NCBI RefSeq assembly: GCF_031846385.1
Contig: NZ_JAVRHV010000008.1
Coordinates: forward strand, 62,001 to 126,000
Length of the DNA stretch: 64,000 bases
Source: Urechidicola vernalis
Lineage (GTDB): Bacteria; Bacteroidota; Bacteroidia; Flavobacteriales; Flavobacteriaceae
Direction of reading: 5' to 3'
Positions 8,186-16,522 of this stretch are shown piece after piece (positions within the stretch are counted from its first letter, which is position 1; every line of letters starts with the position of its first letter). The notes under the pieces were generated by a model. It did no database searches, had not been told where the DNA came from, and saw only the letters and a program-made list of their open reading frames with translations. A program made the translations under genes and the position numbers.

Positions 8186-9109
8186 ATGACAAAATTATTA
8201 GCAGTTGGTACAGTGGCGTTTGACGCTATAGAAACACCATTTGGAAAGACGGATAAAATATTAGGCGGCTCAGGAACTTTTGTCGGTTTGGCAGCTTCTA
8301 AATTTGGTGTAGAAACAGGAGTCGTTTCTGTTGTTGGAGGAGATTTTCCGCAATCGTATTTGGATATGATGAATACCAACGGTATAAATACTGACGGAGT
8401 TGAAATTGTTAAAGAAGGAAAGACATTTTTTTGGAGTGGTAAGTATCATAATGATATGAACTCTAGAGATACTTTGGTAACAGAGTTGAATGTATTGGAG
8501 TATTTCCAACCTGTAGTTCCTTCAACTTTTAAAGATTCGGAAATTGTAATGTTAGGTAATTTGCATCCGTTGACACAAGCATCAGTGTTAGATCAGTTAA
8601 ATGGAACTCCAAAACTAGTTGTATTAGATACCATGAATTTTTGGATGGATATTGCTTTAGATGATTTGCATTCAGTTTTAAAACGTGTGGATGTAATTAC
8701 TATTAATGATGAAGAAGCACGTCAATTAAGTGGAGAATATTCTTTAGTAAACGCAGCAAAGAAGATTCATACTATGGGTCCTAAATATGTGGTTATTAAA
8801 AAAGGAGAGCACGGAGCTTTACTATTTAGCGAAGATTCAATGTTCTATGCACCAGCTTTACCATTAGCAGAGGTTTTTGACCCAACAGGGGCAGGAGATA
8901 CCTTTGCAGGAGGTTTTTGTGGTTATTTGGCAAAAACGAGAAACATCTCTTTTGAGAATATGAAAAATGCCATAATATACGGTTCTAATTTAGCATCATT
9001 CTGTGTTGAAAAATTCGGGACAGAGCGTATGGTAGACTTGAAGAACGAAGAAATTGAAACGCGTTTGCATGCCTTTAAGGAGCTGACGCAGTTCGAAATA
9101 GAATCATAA
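8186..9109 (+). CDS. PfkB-family carbohydrate/nucleoside kinase
   Basis: 307 residues. Ribokinase fold with an N-terminal substrate-binding GGSGTFVGLAASKFG and the C-terminal anion-hole/catalytic motif DPTGAGDTFAGG (D232 to D238, with D238 the catalytic base). The kinase type is clear but the substrate is not. The motifs fit a sugar or nucleoside kinase, and adjacency to a PurF-like gene hints at purine/ribose metabolism, which is inference. A terminator directly follows, so co-transcription with the next gene is limited. Confidence 0.85.
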   Translation: MTKLLAVGTVAFDAIETPFGKTDKILGGSGTFVGLAASKFGVETGVVSVVGGDFPQSYLDMMNTNGINTDGVEIVKEGKTFFWSGKYHNDMNSRDTLVTELNVLEYFQPVVPSTFKDSEIVMLGNLHPLTQASVLDQLNGTPKLVVLDTMNFWMDIALDDLHSVLKRVDVITINDEEARQLSGEYSLVNAAKKIHTMGPKYVVIKKGEHGALLFSEDSMFYAPALPLAEVFDPTGAGDTFAGGFCGYLAKTRNISFENMKNAIIYGSNLASFCVEKFGTERMVDLKNEEIETRLHAFKELTQFEIES

Positions 9110-9118
9110 TAATTATTT

Positions 9119-9146
9119 AAAATTCCGCCGCGCGCGGAATTTTTAT
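9119..9146 (+). terminator. Terminator after the PfkB kinase gene
   Basis: AAATTCCGC/GCGGAATTT stem with a CG-only loop and a T-rich tail. Confidence 0.8.
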
Positions 9147-9188
9147 TTTGAAAAAATATTAAAATACAACAAACACAATACAACAAAA

Positions 9189-11087
9189 ATGAGTGACGCT
9201 ATTAAACATGAATGTGGAATTGCCGTTTTAAGATTGTTAAAACCTCTTGAATTTTATAAGAAAAAATACGGGAGTTCTTTCTACGGAATTAACAAGATGT
9301 ATTTATTGATGGAAAAACAGCATAACCGTGGACAGGATGGTGCTGGTTTTGCAAGTGTAAAATTTGATATGGAACCGGGGCAACGTTATATTAGTAGAGT
9401 ACGTTCTAATCAGCCACAACCGATACAAGATATTTTTGCTCAAATAAATGACCGACTTAATAATGTAATGTTGGAGTACCCTGAAAAGAAGGATGACATT
9501 GCATGGCAAAAAGAGAATATGCCGTATTTGGCCGAATTGAATTTAGGGCACGTACGTTATGGAACTTTTGGTAAGAATAGTATTGAGAGCGTTCATCCAT
9601 TTTTGCGTCAGAATAACTGGAAGCATAAAAATCTAATTGTAGCAGGTAATTTTAACTTGACGAATTCTAACCAAATCATGCAAGAATTGATTGAGTTAGG
9701 GCAGCATCCAAAAGAAAATACGGATACTGTTACGGTAATGGAAAAAATTGGTCATTTCTTAGATGATGAGGTGGAGCAAATGTACCAGGAATATAAAAGT
9801 AAAGGGGTAGATAAAAAAGCAGCGACCGATTTAATTGCGGCGAACTTAAACGTAGAAAACGTTTTACAACGTGCGGCTAAAAGTTGGGATGGTGGTTATG
9901 CAATGGCTGGACTAATTGGACATGGAGATGCATTTGTATTGCGTGATCCAGCGGGAATCAGACCTTGTTATTTTTATAAAGATGATGAAGTTGTTGTTGT
10001 GGCATCAGAAAGACCCGTGATTCAGACTGTATTTAATGTTGATATTGAAAATATCAAAGAGCTAGATAGAGGACATGCACTCATCATTAAAAAGAACGGA
10101 GACACAAGTGTAAAACCTGTTTTAGAGCAATTACCTAAGAAATCTTGTTCTTTTGAACGTATTTATTTCTCTAGGGGATCTGATGCTGATATTTATCAGG
10201 AGCGTAAGAACCTTGGTAAAAATGTATTTCCTCAAATTTTAAAATCGATTAATGATGATGTAGAAAACTCTGTATTTTCATTTATACCGAATACTGCAGA
10301 AACATCTTTTTACGGAATGTTTGAAGCAGCTGAAGATTTTTTAAATCAACAAAAAACAAAGACTTTATTAGATGGAAATCATAATTTATCTGCTCAAAAG
10401 GTAACAGAAGTTTTATCTGTTAGACCAAGAATGGAAAAGATTGCCGTTAAGGATGTTAAATTGAGAACTTTTATTGCTGATGACAATTCTCGTGACGATT
10501 TAGTAGCACACGTATATGATGTTACCTACGGAGTAGTAAAACCAACAGATAACCTTGTTATTATTGATGATAGTATTGTAAGGGGAACGACTTTAAAGAA
10601 AAGTATTATTAGAATATTGGATAGATTAAGTCCAAAGAAAATCGTAATTGTTTCTTCTGCTCCTCAAATTCGTTATCCAGATTGTTATGGAATTGACATG
10701 GCAAAAATTGGTGATTTTATTGCATTTAAGGCGGCTGTTGAATTGTTAAAAGAAACAAATCAAAGTAATATTATAGATGAGGTTTACGCTAAATGTAAGC
10801 AGCAGAAGGAATTAGGGGATGCCGAAATTCAAAATTTTGTAAAAGAAATCTATGTACCATTTACGGATCAGCAGATTTCGGATAAAATTGCAGAGATGCT
10901 GAAAACAGAAGAAATCACTTCCGATGTTGAGGTTATTTATCAAACGGTTGATAATTTACACAAGGCATGTCCAGATCATACCGGAGATTGGTATTTTACA
11001 GGAGATTATCCGACACCTGGAGGAAATAGAGTTGTAAATTCAGCCTTTATAAATTACTATGAGGGATCTGATGCGCGAGCTTATTAG
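9189..11087 (+). CDS. purF: Amidophosphoribosyltransferase family protein, long Bacteroidota form (PurF-like)
   Basis: 632 residues, longer than the roughly 500 of classical PurF. The N-terminal class II glutaminase domain begins at HECGIAVL: Cys9 would become the nucleophile after removal of an eight-residue propeptide. It continues with QHNRGQDGAGFA and GHVRYGTFGKNS. The phosphoribosyltransferase domain carries the PRPP loop VIIDDSIVRGTT near residue 455. Classical PurF makes phosphoribosylamine, the first step of purine synthesis. Bacteroidota often have both a short PurF and this long paralogue, so equating it with the housekeeping enzyme is probable rather than certain. Confidence 0.85.
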   Translation: MSDAIKHECGIAVLRLLKPLEFYKKKYGSSFYGINKMYLLMEKQHNRGQDGAGFASVKFDMEPGQRYISRVRSNQPQPIQDIFAQINDRLNNVMLEYPEKKDDIAWQKENMPYLAELNLGHVRYGTFGKNSIESVHPFLRQNNWKHKNLIVAGNFNLTNSNQIMQELIELGQHPKENTDTVTVMEKIGHFLDDEVEQMYQEYKSKGVDKKAATDLIAANLNVENVLQRAAKSWDGGYAMAGLIGHGDAFVLRDPAGIRPCYFYKDDEVVVVASERPVIQTVFNVDIENIKELDRGHALIIKKNGDTSVKPVLEQLPKKSCSFERIYFSRGSDADIYQERKNLGKNVFPQILKSINDDVENSVFSFIPNTAETSFYGMFEAAEDFLNQQKTKTLLDGNHNLSAQKVTEVLSVRPRMEKIAVKDVKLRTFIADDNSRDDLVAHVYDVTYGVVKPTDNLVIIDDSIVRGTTLKKSIIRILDRLSPKKIVIVSSAPQIRYPDCYGIDMAKIGDFIAFKAAVELLKETNQSNIIDEVYAKCKQQKELGDAEIQNFVKEIYVPFTDQQISDKIAEMLKTEEITSDVEVIYQTVDNLHKACPDHTGDWYFTGDYPTPGGNRVVNSAFINYYEGSDARAY

Positions 11088-11107
11088 TTAAAAGAGTAAT
11101 TAAAAAT

Positions 11108-11138
11108 AAAAAACCCGAACGCATTGTTCGGGTTTTTT
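11108..11138 (+). terminator. Terminator of the PurF-like gene
   Basis: CCCGAAC/GTTCGGG stem flanked by A and T tracts (AAAA before, six T after). Confidence 0.88.
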
Positions 11139-11234
11139 ATTTTCGAAGAATCATGAATTGAAAAAACATCTAGAAATCAACTCATCATTTCAAATCAACA
11201 CTTCATCATTCTTATAAATCAATACGGTAAATAT

Positions 11235-11268
11235 TTGCACAAACATTATTTAGAATAAAGTATATTTG
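11235..11268 (+). promoter_or_regulatory. Promoter of the lemA-M48 operon
   Basis: TATATTTG at 11261-11268 matches TAnnTTTG. TTG at 11235-11237 is a -33 candidate, though its 23-nt spacing is long. Confidence 0.5.
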
Positions 11269-11294
11269 AAGAAACAAAATCAAAAATTACTATC

Positions 11295-11858
11295 ATGACT
11301 TCAACAATTATTATCATAGCCGTTATTGCAGTAGTGCTTTTAATGCTCATTTCATTTTACAACAAGCTTGTAAAATTACGCAACAACAGAGAAAACGCTT
11401 TTGCAGATATCGATGTGCAATTAAAGCAGCGACATGACCTTATTCCGCAGTTAGTTGAAACTGTAAAAGGTTATATGAAACACGAAGAAAAAGTATTAAC
11501 AAATGTTACTGCTGCAAGAGCAGGTGCCTTAAATGCGGGATCTATCAATGAGAAAATTGCGGCAGAGAATCAATTATCGACTGCTTTAAGCGGTTTGAAT
11601 ATTGCTGTTGAGGCCTATCCGGATTTAAAAGCAAGCACTAATTTTATGCAGTTACAAGAAGAGATTTCTGACGTAGAAAATAAATTATCTGCGGTAAGAA
11701 GATTCTTTAATTCTGCTACCAAAGAATACAATAATGCGGTTCAAACATTCCCATCTAATATTATTGCTGGTATGTTCTCATTCAACAAAGAATCTATGTT
11801 TGATGTTGGTATTGCAGAAAGAGCAAAATTAGACGAAGCACCTAAAGTTAGTTTTTAA
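11295..11858 (+). CDS. LemA family membrane-anchored protein
   Basis: 187 residues. A single N-terminal membrane segment (about 3-22) is followed by the LemA coiled-helical domain: YNKLVKLRNNRENAFADIDV, LKQRHDLIPQLVETVKGYM, YPDLKAS then NFMQLQEEISDVENKLSAVR, RRFFNSATKEYNNAVQTFPS. It ends with the usual short tail. LemA proteins are inner-membrane proteins with a cytoplasmic or periplasmic helical bundle; their biochemical role is not settled. It lies 4 nt upstream of an M48 protease, a very common pairing in bacteria that suggests joint action in envelope protein quality control. Confidence 0.92.
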   Translation: MTSTIIIIAVIAVVLLMLISFYNKLVKLRNNRENAFADIDVQLKQRHDLIPQLVETVKGYMKHEEKVLTNVTAARAGALNAGSINEKIAAENQLSTALSGLNIAVEAYPDLKASTNFMQLQEEISDVENKLSAVRRFFNSATKEYNNAVQTFPSNIIAGMFSFNKESMFDVGIAERAKLDEAPKVSF

Positions 11859-11862
11859 TTAA

Positions 11863-12822
11863 ATGAAGTACGTTGGGTTACAATCTCAAATAAGTAGTAA
11901 TAATTTTAAATCAGTTCTACTACTTATCGCTTTTCCTTTGCTTTTACTGGGACTCGTTTGGTTGTTCTTTTTCTTTACCAATTTTTACTTTGTAGAGGAA
12001 GGAAGTGCTACGAGTATTGATACAGTAAATAATGGATTTATCCACACGATTCCTTTTGTTTCAATTGGAGTTTCTATTTGGTTTTTAATTGCTTGGTTTT
12101 CACACTCGGCCATGATTCGAAAAGCAACGGGGTCAAAACCATTAGAACGAAAAAACAATAAGCGCATCTATAATTTGGTAGAGAACCTAGCCATGTCTAG
12201 GGGAATGAAAACTCCGAAGATCTATATCATAGAAGACGATTCTTTAAATGCTTTTGCTAGTGGGTTAAGTGAAAAAACTTTTGCAGTCACTTTTTCGAGA
12301 GGGTTGATTGATAAATTAGATGATGATGAACTGGAAGGAGTTATCGCACATGAATTAACTCATATCATCAATAGAGATGTACGCTTATTAATTATCTCCA
12401 TCATTTTTGTAGGAATCTTTTCATTTATTACCGAAATCGCTTTTAGAACAGTTTTATATGGCGGTGGAAGAAGTAGTGGTAAAAAAGAAGGAGGCGGTGC
12501 TGTATTTATCATTTTGGCATTAGGAGTAGTAGGAATGATATTATCATCTTTTTTCAGGTTTGCATTGTCTAGAAAAAGGGAATATTTAGCCGATGCAGGT
12601 GCTGCGGAAATGACTAAAAAACCCTTAGCCTTGGCAAGTGCCTTACGCAAAATTTCTAATGATCCATGGATTGAGGCAGTGAAACGAGAAGATGTAGCAC
12701 AAATGTTTATAGATCATCCTTCTAAGAAACATAAGAATCGTGGATTGGCAAATGCATTTAATGGCTTGTTTGCAACACATCCGCCAATTAAAAAACGAAT
12801 TGATATTTTAGAACAATTTTAA
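11863..12822 (+). CDS. M48 family (HtpX-like) membrane zinc metallopeptidase
   Basis: 319 residues. Four likely membrane segments (about 20-40, 60-80, 175-195, 210-230). The zinc site HELTH is at 163-167 in VIAHELTHIINRD, with the third ligand Glu in SRKREYLADAGA near residue 240, and NAFASGLSEKTFAVTFSRGL upstream. HtpX-type enzymes degrade misfolded membrane proteins. It is four nucleotides after lemA, so they are one operon. The substrate is unknown. Called HtpX-like rather than htpX because the family has several branches. Confidence 0.9.
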   Translation: MKYVGLQSQISSNNFKSVLLLIAFPLLLLGLVWLFFFFTNFYFVEEGSATSIDTVNNGFIHTIPFVSIGVSIWFLIAWFSHSAMIRKATGSKPLERKNNKRIYNLVENLAMSRGMKTPKIYIIEDDSLNAFASGLSEKTFAVTFSRGLIDKLDDDELEGVIAHELTHIINRDVRLLIISIIFVGIFSFITEIAFRTVLYGGGRSSGKKEGGGAVFIILALGVVGMILSSFFRFALSRKREYLADAGAAEMTKKPLALASALRKISNDPWIEAVKREDVAQMFIDHPSKKHKNRGLANAFNGLFATHPPIKKRIDILEQF

Positions 12823-12893
12823 ACACCCACCTTTTTCCTCCCTGAAGGAAGGATTAATTAGTTATTACCCCCTTGAGGGGATTATAGTGGTGT
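12823..12893. repeat. Nested inverted-repeat element (REP-like) between convergent genes
   Basis: Ends ACACC-C-AC (12823-12830) and GTGGTGT (12887-12893) pair. Inside are CCTCCCTGAAGGAAGG-type and CCCC-TTGA-GGGG stems. The 'ccccttgagggg' core with 'tagtggtgt' is of a type I recognise as a dispersed intergenic element in flavobacterial genomes. It starts at the M48 stop codon. Confidence 0.5.
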
Positions 12894-12898
12894 TTATA

Positions 12899-12930
12899 AC
12901 AAAAAACCCGAAGCAATGCTCCGGGTTTTT
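12899..12930 (-). terminator. Terminator of the superoxide dismutase gene (likely bidirectional)
   Basis: AACCCGAAGC/GCTCCGGGTT with an A tract on the left and a T tract on the right. The single mismatch is A-C on the plus strand but G-U on the minus strand, so the minus-strand hairpin is the stronger one. Confidence 0.8.
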
Positions 12931-12947
12931 ATTATTTCAACAAGAAA

Positions 12948-13556
12948 TTATTTTCCCGCAGCGTAATTTGCTGATACCTTAGCCCAATCAATTACATTAA
13001 AAAATGCATTGATATAGTCTGGTCTACGGTTTTGATAGTTTAGGTAGTAAGCATGCTCCCAAACATCCAATCCTAAAATTGGTTGGTTACCGCAAGTAAC
13101 TCCTGGCATTGTTGGGTTGTCTTGGTTTGGTGTAGAACAAACTGTAACTCCACCTCCTTTAACAACGCATAACCAAGCCCATCCTGAACCGAATTGGGTA
13201 GCAGCAGCGCTTGAAAAAGCATCTTTAAAGGCTTCAAAAGAACCAAACTCAGCATTGATAGCCTCAGCTAACTCTCCTGTTGGCTCTCCTCCTCCATTTG
13301 AAGACATTACTTCCCAAAACAAACGGTGATTATAAAATCCTCCTCCATTATTTCTAACAGCTCCATTGCTCATATCTAAGTTAGATAAAATTTCTTCGAT
13401 AGATTTTCCTTCTAAGTCAGTTCCTGCGACTGCAGCATTTAATTTACTTGTATATCCAGCATGGTGTTTTCCATGGTGAATCTCCATTGTTCTTGCATCT
13501 ATATGTGGTTCTAACGCATCATAAGCGTATCCTAATTCTGGTAATTCAAAAGCCAT
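12948..13556 (-). CDS. Fe/Mn superoxide dismutase
   Basis: 202 residues, full length, no signal peptide, so cytoplasmic. Metal ligands by pattern are His27 (MEIHHGKHHAGY), His77 (GGGFYNHRLFW), Asp164 and His168 (LDVWEHAYYLNYQNRRPDY). It converts superoxide to peroxide and oxygen. The region before the last ligands (NQDNPTM, GNQPILGLDVWEH) resembles Mn-type SodA more than Fe-type SodB, but Bacteroidota enzymes are often cambialistic, so metal use is left open. Promoter and terminator bracket it alone. Confidence 0.95.
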   Translation of the reverse strand: MAFELPELGYAYDALEPHIDARTMEIHHGKHHAGYTSKLNAAVAGTDLEGKSIEEILSNLDMSNGAVRNNGGGFYNHRLFWEVMSSNGGGEPTGELAEAINAEFGSFEAFKDAFSSAAATQFGSGWAWLCVVKGGGVTVCSTPNQDNPTMPGVTCGNQPILGLDVWEHAYYLNYQNRRPDYINAFFNVIDWAKVSANYAAGK

Positions 13557-13594
13557 AATTTTTGTTTTTTAATGTTGTAAAAAATTTTCTAGGC

Positions 13595-13602
13595 CAAAGG
13601 TA
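13595..13602 (-). promoter_or_regulatory. -7 promoter element of the superoxide dismutase gene
   Basis: TACCTTTG on the minus strand, 39 nt before the ATG; exact match to TAnnTTTG. Confidence 0.55.
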
Positions 13603-13670
13603 CGCAACAAAACTCAATCGTGGAAATTGATTGTTTTTATAAAACTATTAATAAAGTCTATACATAATTA

Positions 13671-14693
13671 TTAATAGTTGGCATCCTCAGGATACATTGC
13701 CATAAAGCCTTCAGCATCAGCAACCATATTTTTACTACCACAGAAAAATGGTACTCTTTGGTGTAATTCAGTTGGTTTAATTTCCATGATACGCTTATAA
13801 CCATCCGTTGCTACTCCATTTGCCTGTTCTGCTAAAAAGGCCATTGGATTACATTCGTATAACAAACGTAACTTTCCTTTTGGAGCTTTAGAACTTGTTG
13901 GATATAAATAAACACCTCCTTTAATCATATTTCTATGAAAATCCGATACAAGAGATCCAATATATCTTGATGTATATGGACGATTATCTACTTCTTCTTG
14001 ACAAAATTTTAAGTAATCTTTTACGCCCTGTGGAAAATGAACATAATTTCCTTCGTTGATAGAATAAATGTTCCCGTCATCAGGAAAGGACATATTTGGA
14101 TGTGATAAATAGAAAGTTCCTATTGCAGGGTTTAGTGTAAATCCATTAACTCCATGCCCTGTTGTATATACCAACATGGTTGAAGTACCATAAACCACAT
14201 AACCCGCTGCTACTTGTTTGGTGCCTTCTTGTAAAAAATCTTCTAACTGTACCGGAGTTCCTATCGGTGTAACTCTATGATAAATTGAGAAAATAGTTCC
14301 AACAGACACATTTACATCAACATTTGATGATCCATCTAATGGATCAATCAATACTACATATTTATTATTATGCCCTCCATTATTACTTTCAATGGCAACA
14401 AAATCATCTTCTTCTTCACTTGCAACACCACAAACAATTTGTCTATTTGTAAGGGTTTGCATAAAGATATCATTGGCGTATACATCTAGTTTTTGTTGGT
14501 CTTCTCCTTGAATGTTAGTTTCACCCACAGCACCTAAAATATCAACCAAACCGGCTTTATTTACTTCGTGATTTACTACTTTTGCTGCTAATCGGATCGA
14601 ATTTATCAATCTGGAAAGTTCCCCAGAAGAGTATTGAAAATGCTTTTGATTGTCAATTATGAATTCTCCTAGCGTGGTGTGTTTTTGAGACAT
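13671..14693 (-). CDS. fbp: Class I fructose-1,6-bisphosphatase
   Basis: 340 residues from ATG 14693; a TTG four codons upstream is less likely. Class I FBPase motifs: GAVGETNIQGEDQQKLDVYA, the metal site VLIDPLDGSSNVDVNVSVG and substrate-binding SRYIGSLVSDFHRN. The tail has GGVYLYP and KLRLLYECNPMAFLAEQA. The enzyme performs the committed gluconeogenic step in the cytoplasm. It is divergent from the GNAT-aspartate kinase pair with a 60-nt spacer. A near-consensus -7 (GATATTTG) lies in that spacer on the minus strand. Confidence 0.95.
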   Translation of the reverse strand: MSQKHTTLGEFIIDNQKHFQYSSGELSRLINSIRLAAKVVNHEVNKAGLVDILGAVGETNIQGEDQQKLDVYANDIFMQTLTNRQIVCGVASEEEDDFVAIESNNGGHNNKYVVLIDPLDGSSNVDVNVSVGTIFSIYHRVTPIGTPVQLEDFLQEGTKQVAAGYVVYGTSTMLVYTTGHGVNGFTLNPAIGTFYLSHPNMSFPDDGNIYSINEGNYVHFPQGVKDYLKFCQEEVDNRPYTSRYIGSLVSDFHRNMIKGGVYLYPTSSKAPKGKLRLLYECNPMAFLAEQANGVATDGYKRIMEIKPTELHQRVPFFCGSKNMVADAEGFMAMYPEDANY

Positions 14694-14753
14694 AGCTGCG
14701 TTCAAATTTTTTACAAATATCGTTTTTTAGTAAAACATAAAGCTATTTTAAAT

Positions 14754-15236
14754 ATGAAAATATCAATACGAAAAGCAATTAAATCTGATGCTGGCTCAAT
14801 TCTAGATTTAATTCAACATTTAGCCGATTTTGAGAATGAGCCAGATGAAGTAGAAGTAACAAAAGAGGATATTGAAAGAGATGGTTTTGGAACGACCCCT
14901 TTATTTAATGTGTTTGTTGCAGAAGTTGACAATGAAGTTGTTGGAATGGCGTTCTATTACTACAGATATTCTACATGGAAGGGGAAAACGATTCATTTAG
15001 AAGACTTGATTGTAAGAGAAGATATGCGTAAGAAAAATATAGGAGGTCTTTTGTATCAATCTATAATGAAACAGGCTTTTAATGAAAATGTGAGAAGAGT
15101 TGAATGGGTGGTGCTAGATTGGAATACACCAGCGCGAAATTTCTATTTAAACTCTGGTGCAAAAATTTTAGAAGGTTGGGAAACCGTTCAAATGGATAAA
15201 AACGGTATTGTAAATTTTGTTGAAGGACTAAATTAA
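14754..15236 (+). CDS. GNAT family N-acetyltransferase (diamine acetyltransferase-like)
   Basis: 160 residues from ATG 14754; an upstream in-frame start would overlap the fbp coding region. N-terminal SIRKAIKSDAGSILDLIQHL, central HLEDLIVREDMRKKNIGGLL (acetyl-CoA loop; R/Q-x-x-G-x-G form altered to KKNIGG), and C-terminal EWVVLDWNTPARNFYLNSGA. The pattern is closest to spermidine/spermine-type (SSAT-like) acetyltransferases. The acceptor is not determinable. The stop codon directly abuts the ATG of aspartate kinase, so they are co-transcribed. Confidence 0.85.
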   Translation: MKISIRKAIKSDAGSILDLIQHLADFENEPDEVEVTKEDIERDGFGTTPLFNVFVAEVDNEVVGMAFYYYRYSTWKGKTIHLEDLIVREDMRKKNIGGLLYQSIMKQAFNENVRRVEWVVLDWNTPARNFYLNSGAKILEGWETVQMDKNGIVNFVEGLN

Positions 15237-16484
15237 ATGAAGGTATTTAAATTTGGAGGCGCATCAGTTAAAGATGCAGATTCTGTTAAAAATGTTGCGA
15301 ATGTTTTAAAACATGAAAACGCTACTGATGTGTTGATTGTCATTTCAGCAATGGGAAAAATGACCAATGCTTTTGAAAAAGTTGTATTGACCTTTTTTAA
15401 TGATCCTCCAAAACTTGCGCAAGAAATAGCCTTTGTAAAAGCGTTTCATCAAACGATTATTTCAAATTTATTTGAAAATGAATCACATCCCATTTTTGAA
15501 GTATTAGAGGCTGAATTTAAAACACTGAATAATTTTCTTGATGAGAATACATCGAAAGATTACAGTTATGTTTATGATCAGGTTGTAAGTTACGGAGAGG
15601 TGTTATCCACCAAAATTGTAAGTGCATATTTAAATGAAATAGGGATAAAGAATAATTGGCTAGATGCTAGATTATTAGTTAGAACAGATACCTATTACCG
15701 CTCTGCGAAAGTAAATTGGGAAGAAACGGAATCAGCAATTATAACAAGTGTTTCAACAAATTCAATTAGTATTACACAAGGATTTATTGCAGGAAACAAT
15801 GGAACAACGACAACTTTAGGAAGAGAAGGTTCCGATTTTACGGCTGCTATTTTTGCCTATTGCTTAAATGCAAAAAGCGTCACCATATGGAAGGACGTGG
15901 AAGGAATTTTAAATGCGCATCCGAAGTATTTTTCAAATACTGTATTGTTGAATCAAGTCTCTTATAAGGAAGCAACTGAAATGGCGTTTTACGGAGCATC
16001 TGTAATCCATCCTAAAACTTTAAAGCCATTGGAGAATAAATTAATCCCGTTGGTGGTTCGTTCTTTTGACAATTTAAATTCAAATGGAACAACTGTGCAG
16101 AAAGGAGAAGACATAGTGCCTAAAACACCTTGCTTTATTCAAAAGAAGCAGCAGATATTGGTATCTATTTCGGCAAAGGATTTCTCGTTTATGGTAGAAC
16201 ATAACATTAGAGATATTTTTCAACAACTACATGGTCATAAGTTAAAAGTAAGCCTGATTCAAAATTCTGCATTGAGTTTCTCGGTATGTTTAGAAGATAA
16301 ATACGACACGTTCAAACAGTTTTATGAGGAATTAAAAAATGAATTTAAAATCTCCTATAATTCAGATGTAACTTTGTACACCATTCGTCATTTTGATGAT
16401 GCTTCCATTCATAGAATTGTAAACGGAAAGAAAGTCTATTTAAAGCAGAGTAGCAGGGAAACCATTCAAATTATTACAGAATAA
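15237..16484 (+). CDS. Aspartate kinase (monofunctional)
   Basis: 415 residues. N-terminal kinase motif MKVFKFGGASVKDADSVKNV, then IVISAMGKMTNAFEKVV, VSYGEVLSTKIVSAYL, and the aspartate/ATP site TTTLGREGSDFTAAIFAYCL. IWKDVEGILNAHPKY, EMAFYGASVIHPKTLKPL and a C-terminal ACT-type region (about 300-415) follow. It phosphorylates aspartate for lysine, threonine and methionine synthesis. The ACT region implies feedback control by an end product, but which one cannot be read. It starts at the nucleotide after the GNAT stop. Confidence 0.92.
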   Translation: MKVFKFGGASVKDADSVKNVANVLKHENATDVLIVISAMGKMTNAFEKVVLTFFNDPPKLAQEIAFVKAFHQTIISNLFENESHPIFEVLEAEFKTLNNFLDENTSKDYSYVYDQVVSYGEVLSTKIVSAYLNEIGIKNNWLDARLLVRTDTYYRSAKVNWEETESAIITSVSTNSISITQGFIAGNNGTTTTLGREGSDFTAAIFAYCLNAKSVTIWKDVEGILNAHPKYFSNTVLLNQVSYKEATEMAFYGASVIHPKTLKPLENKLIPLVVRSFDNLNSNGTTVQKGEDIVPKTPCFIQKKQQILVSISAKDFSFMVEHNIRDIFQQLHGHKLKVSLIQNSALSFSVCLEDKYDTFKQFYEELKNEFKISYNSDVTLYTIRHFDDASIHRIVNGKKVYLKQSSRETIQIITE

Positions 16485-16488
16485 AGTA

Positions 16489-16496
16489 TATATTTG
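16489..16496 (+). promoter_or_regulatory. -7 promoter element of the OlsF-like gene
   Basis: TATATTTG begins 5 nt after the aspartate kinase stop codon, and the ATG follows 26 nt later; exact TAnnTTTG match. Confidence 0.5.
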
Positions 16497-16522
16497 TTAT
16501 TCGCTCAAATTTTAAGGAATAC

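Noticed and set aside
14694..14705. TTG-initiated extension of fructose-1,6-bisphosphatase
   Set aside because: ATG 14693 is four codons downstream and gives the normal N-terminus.
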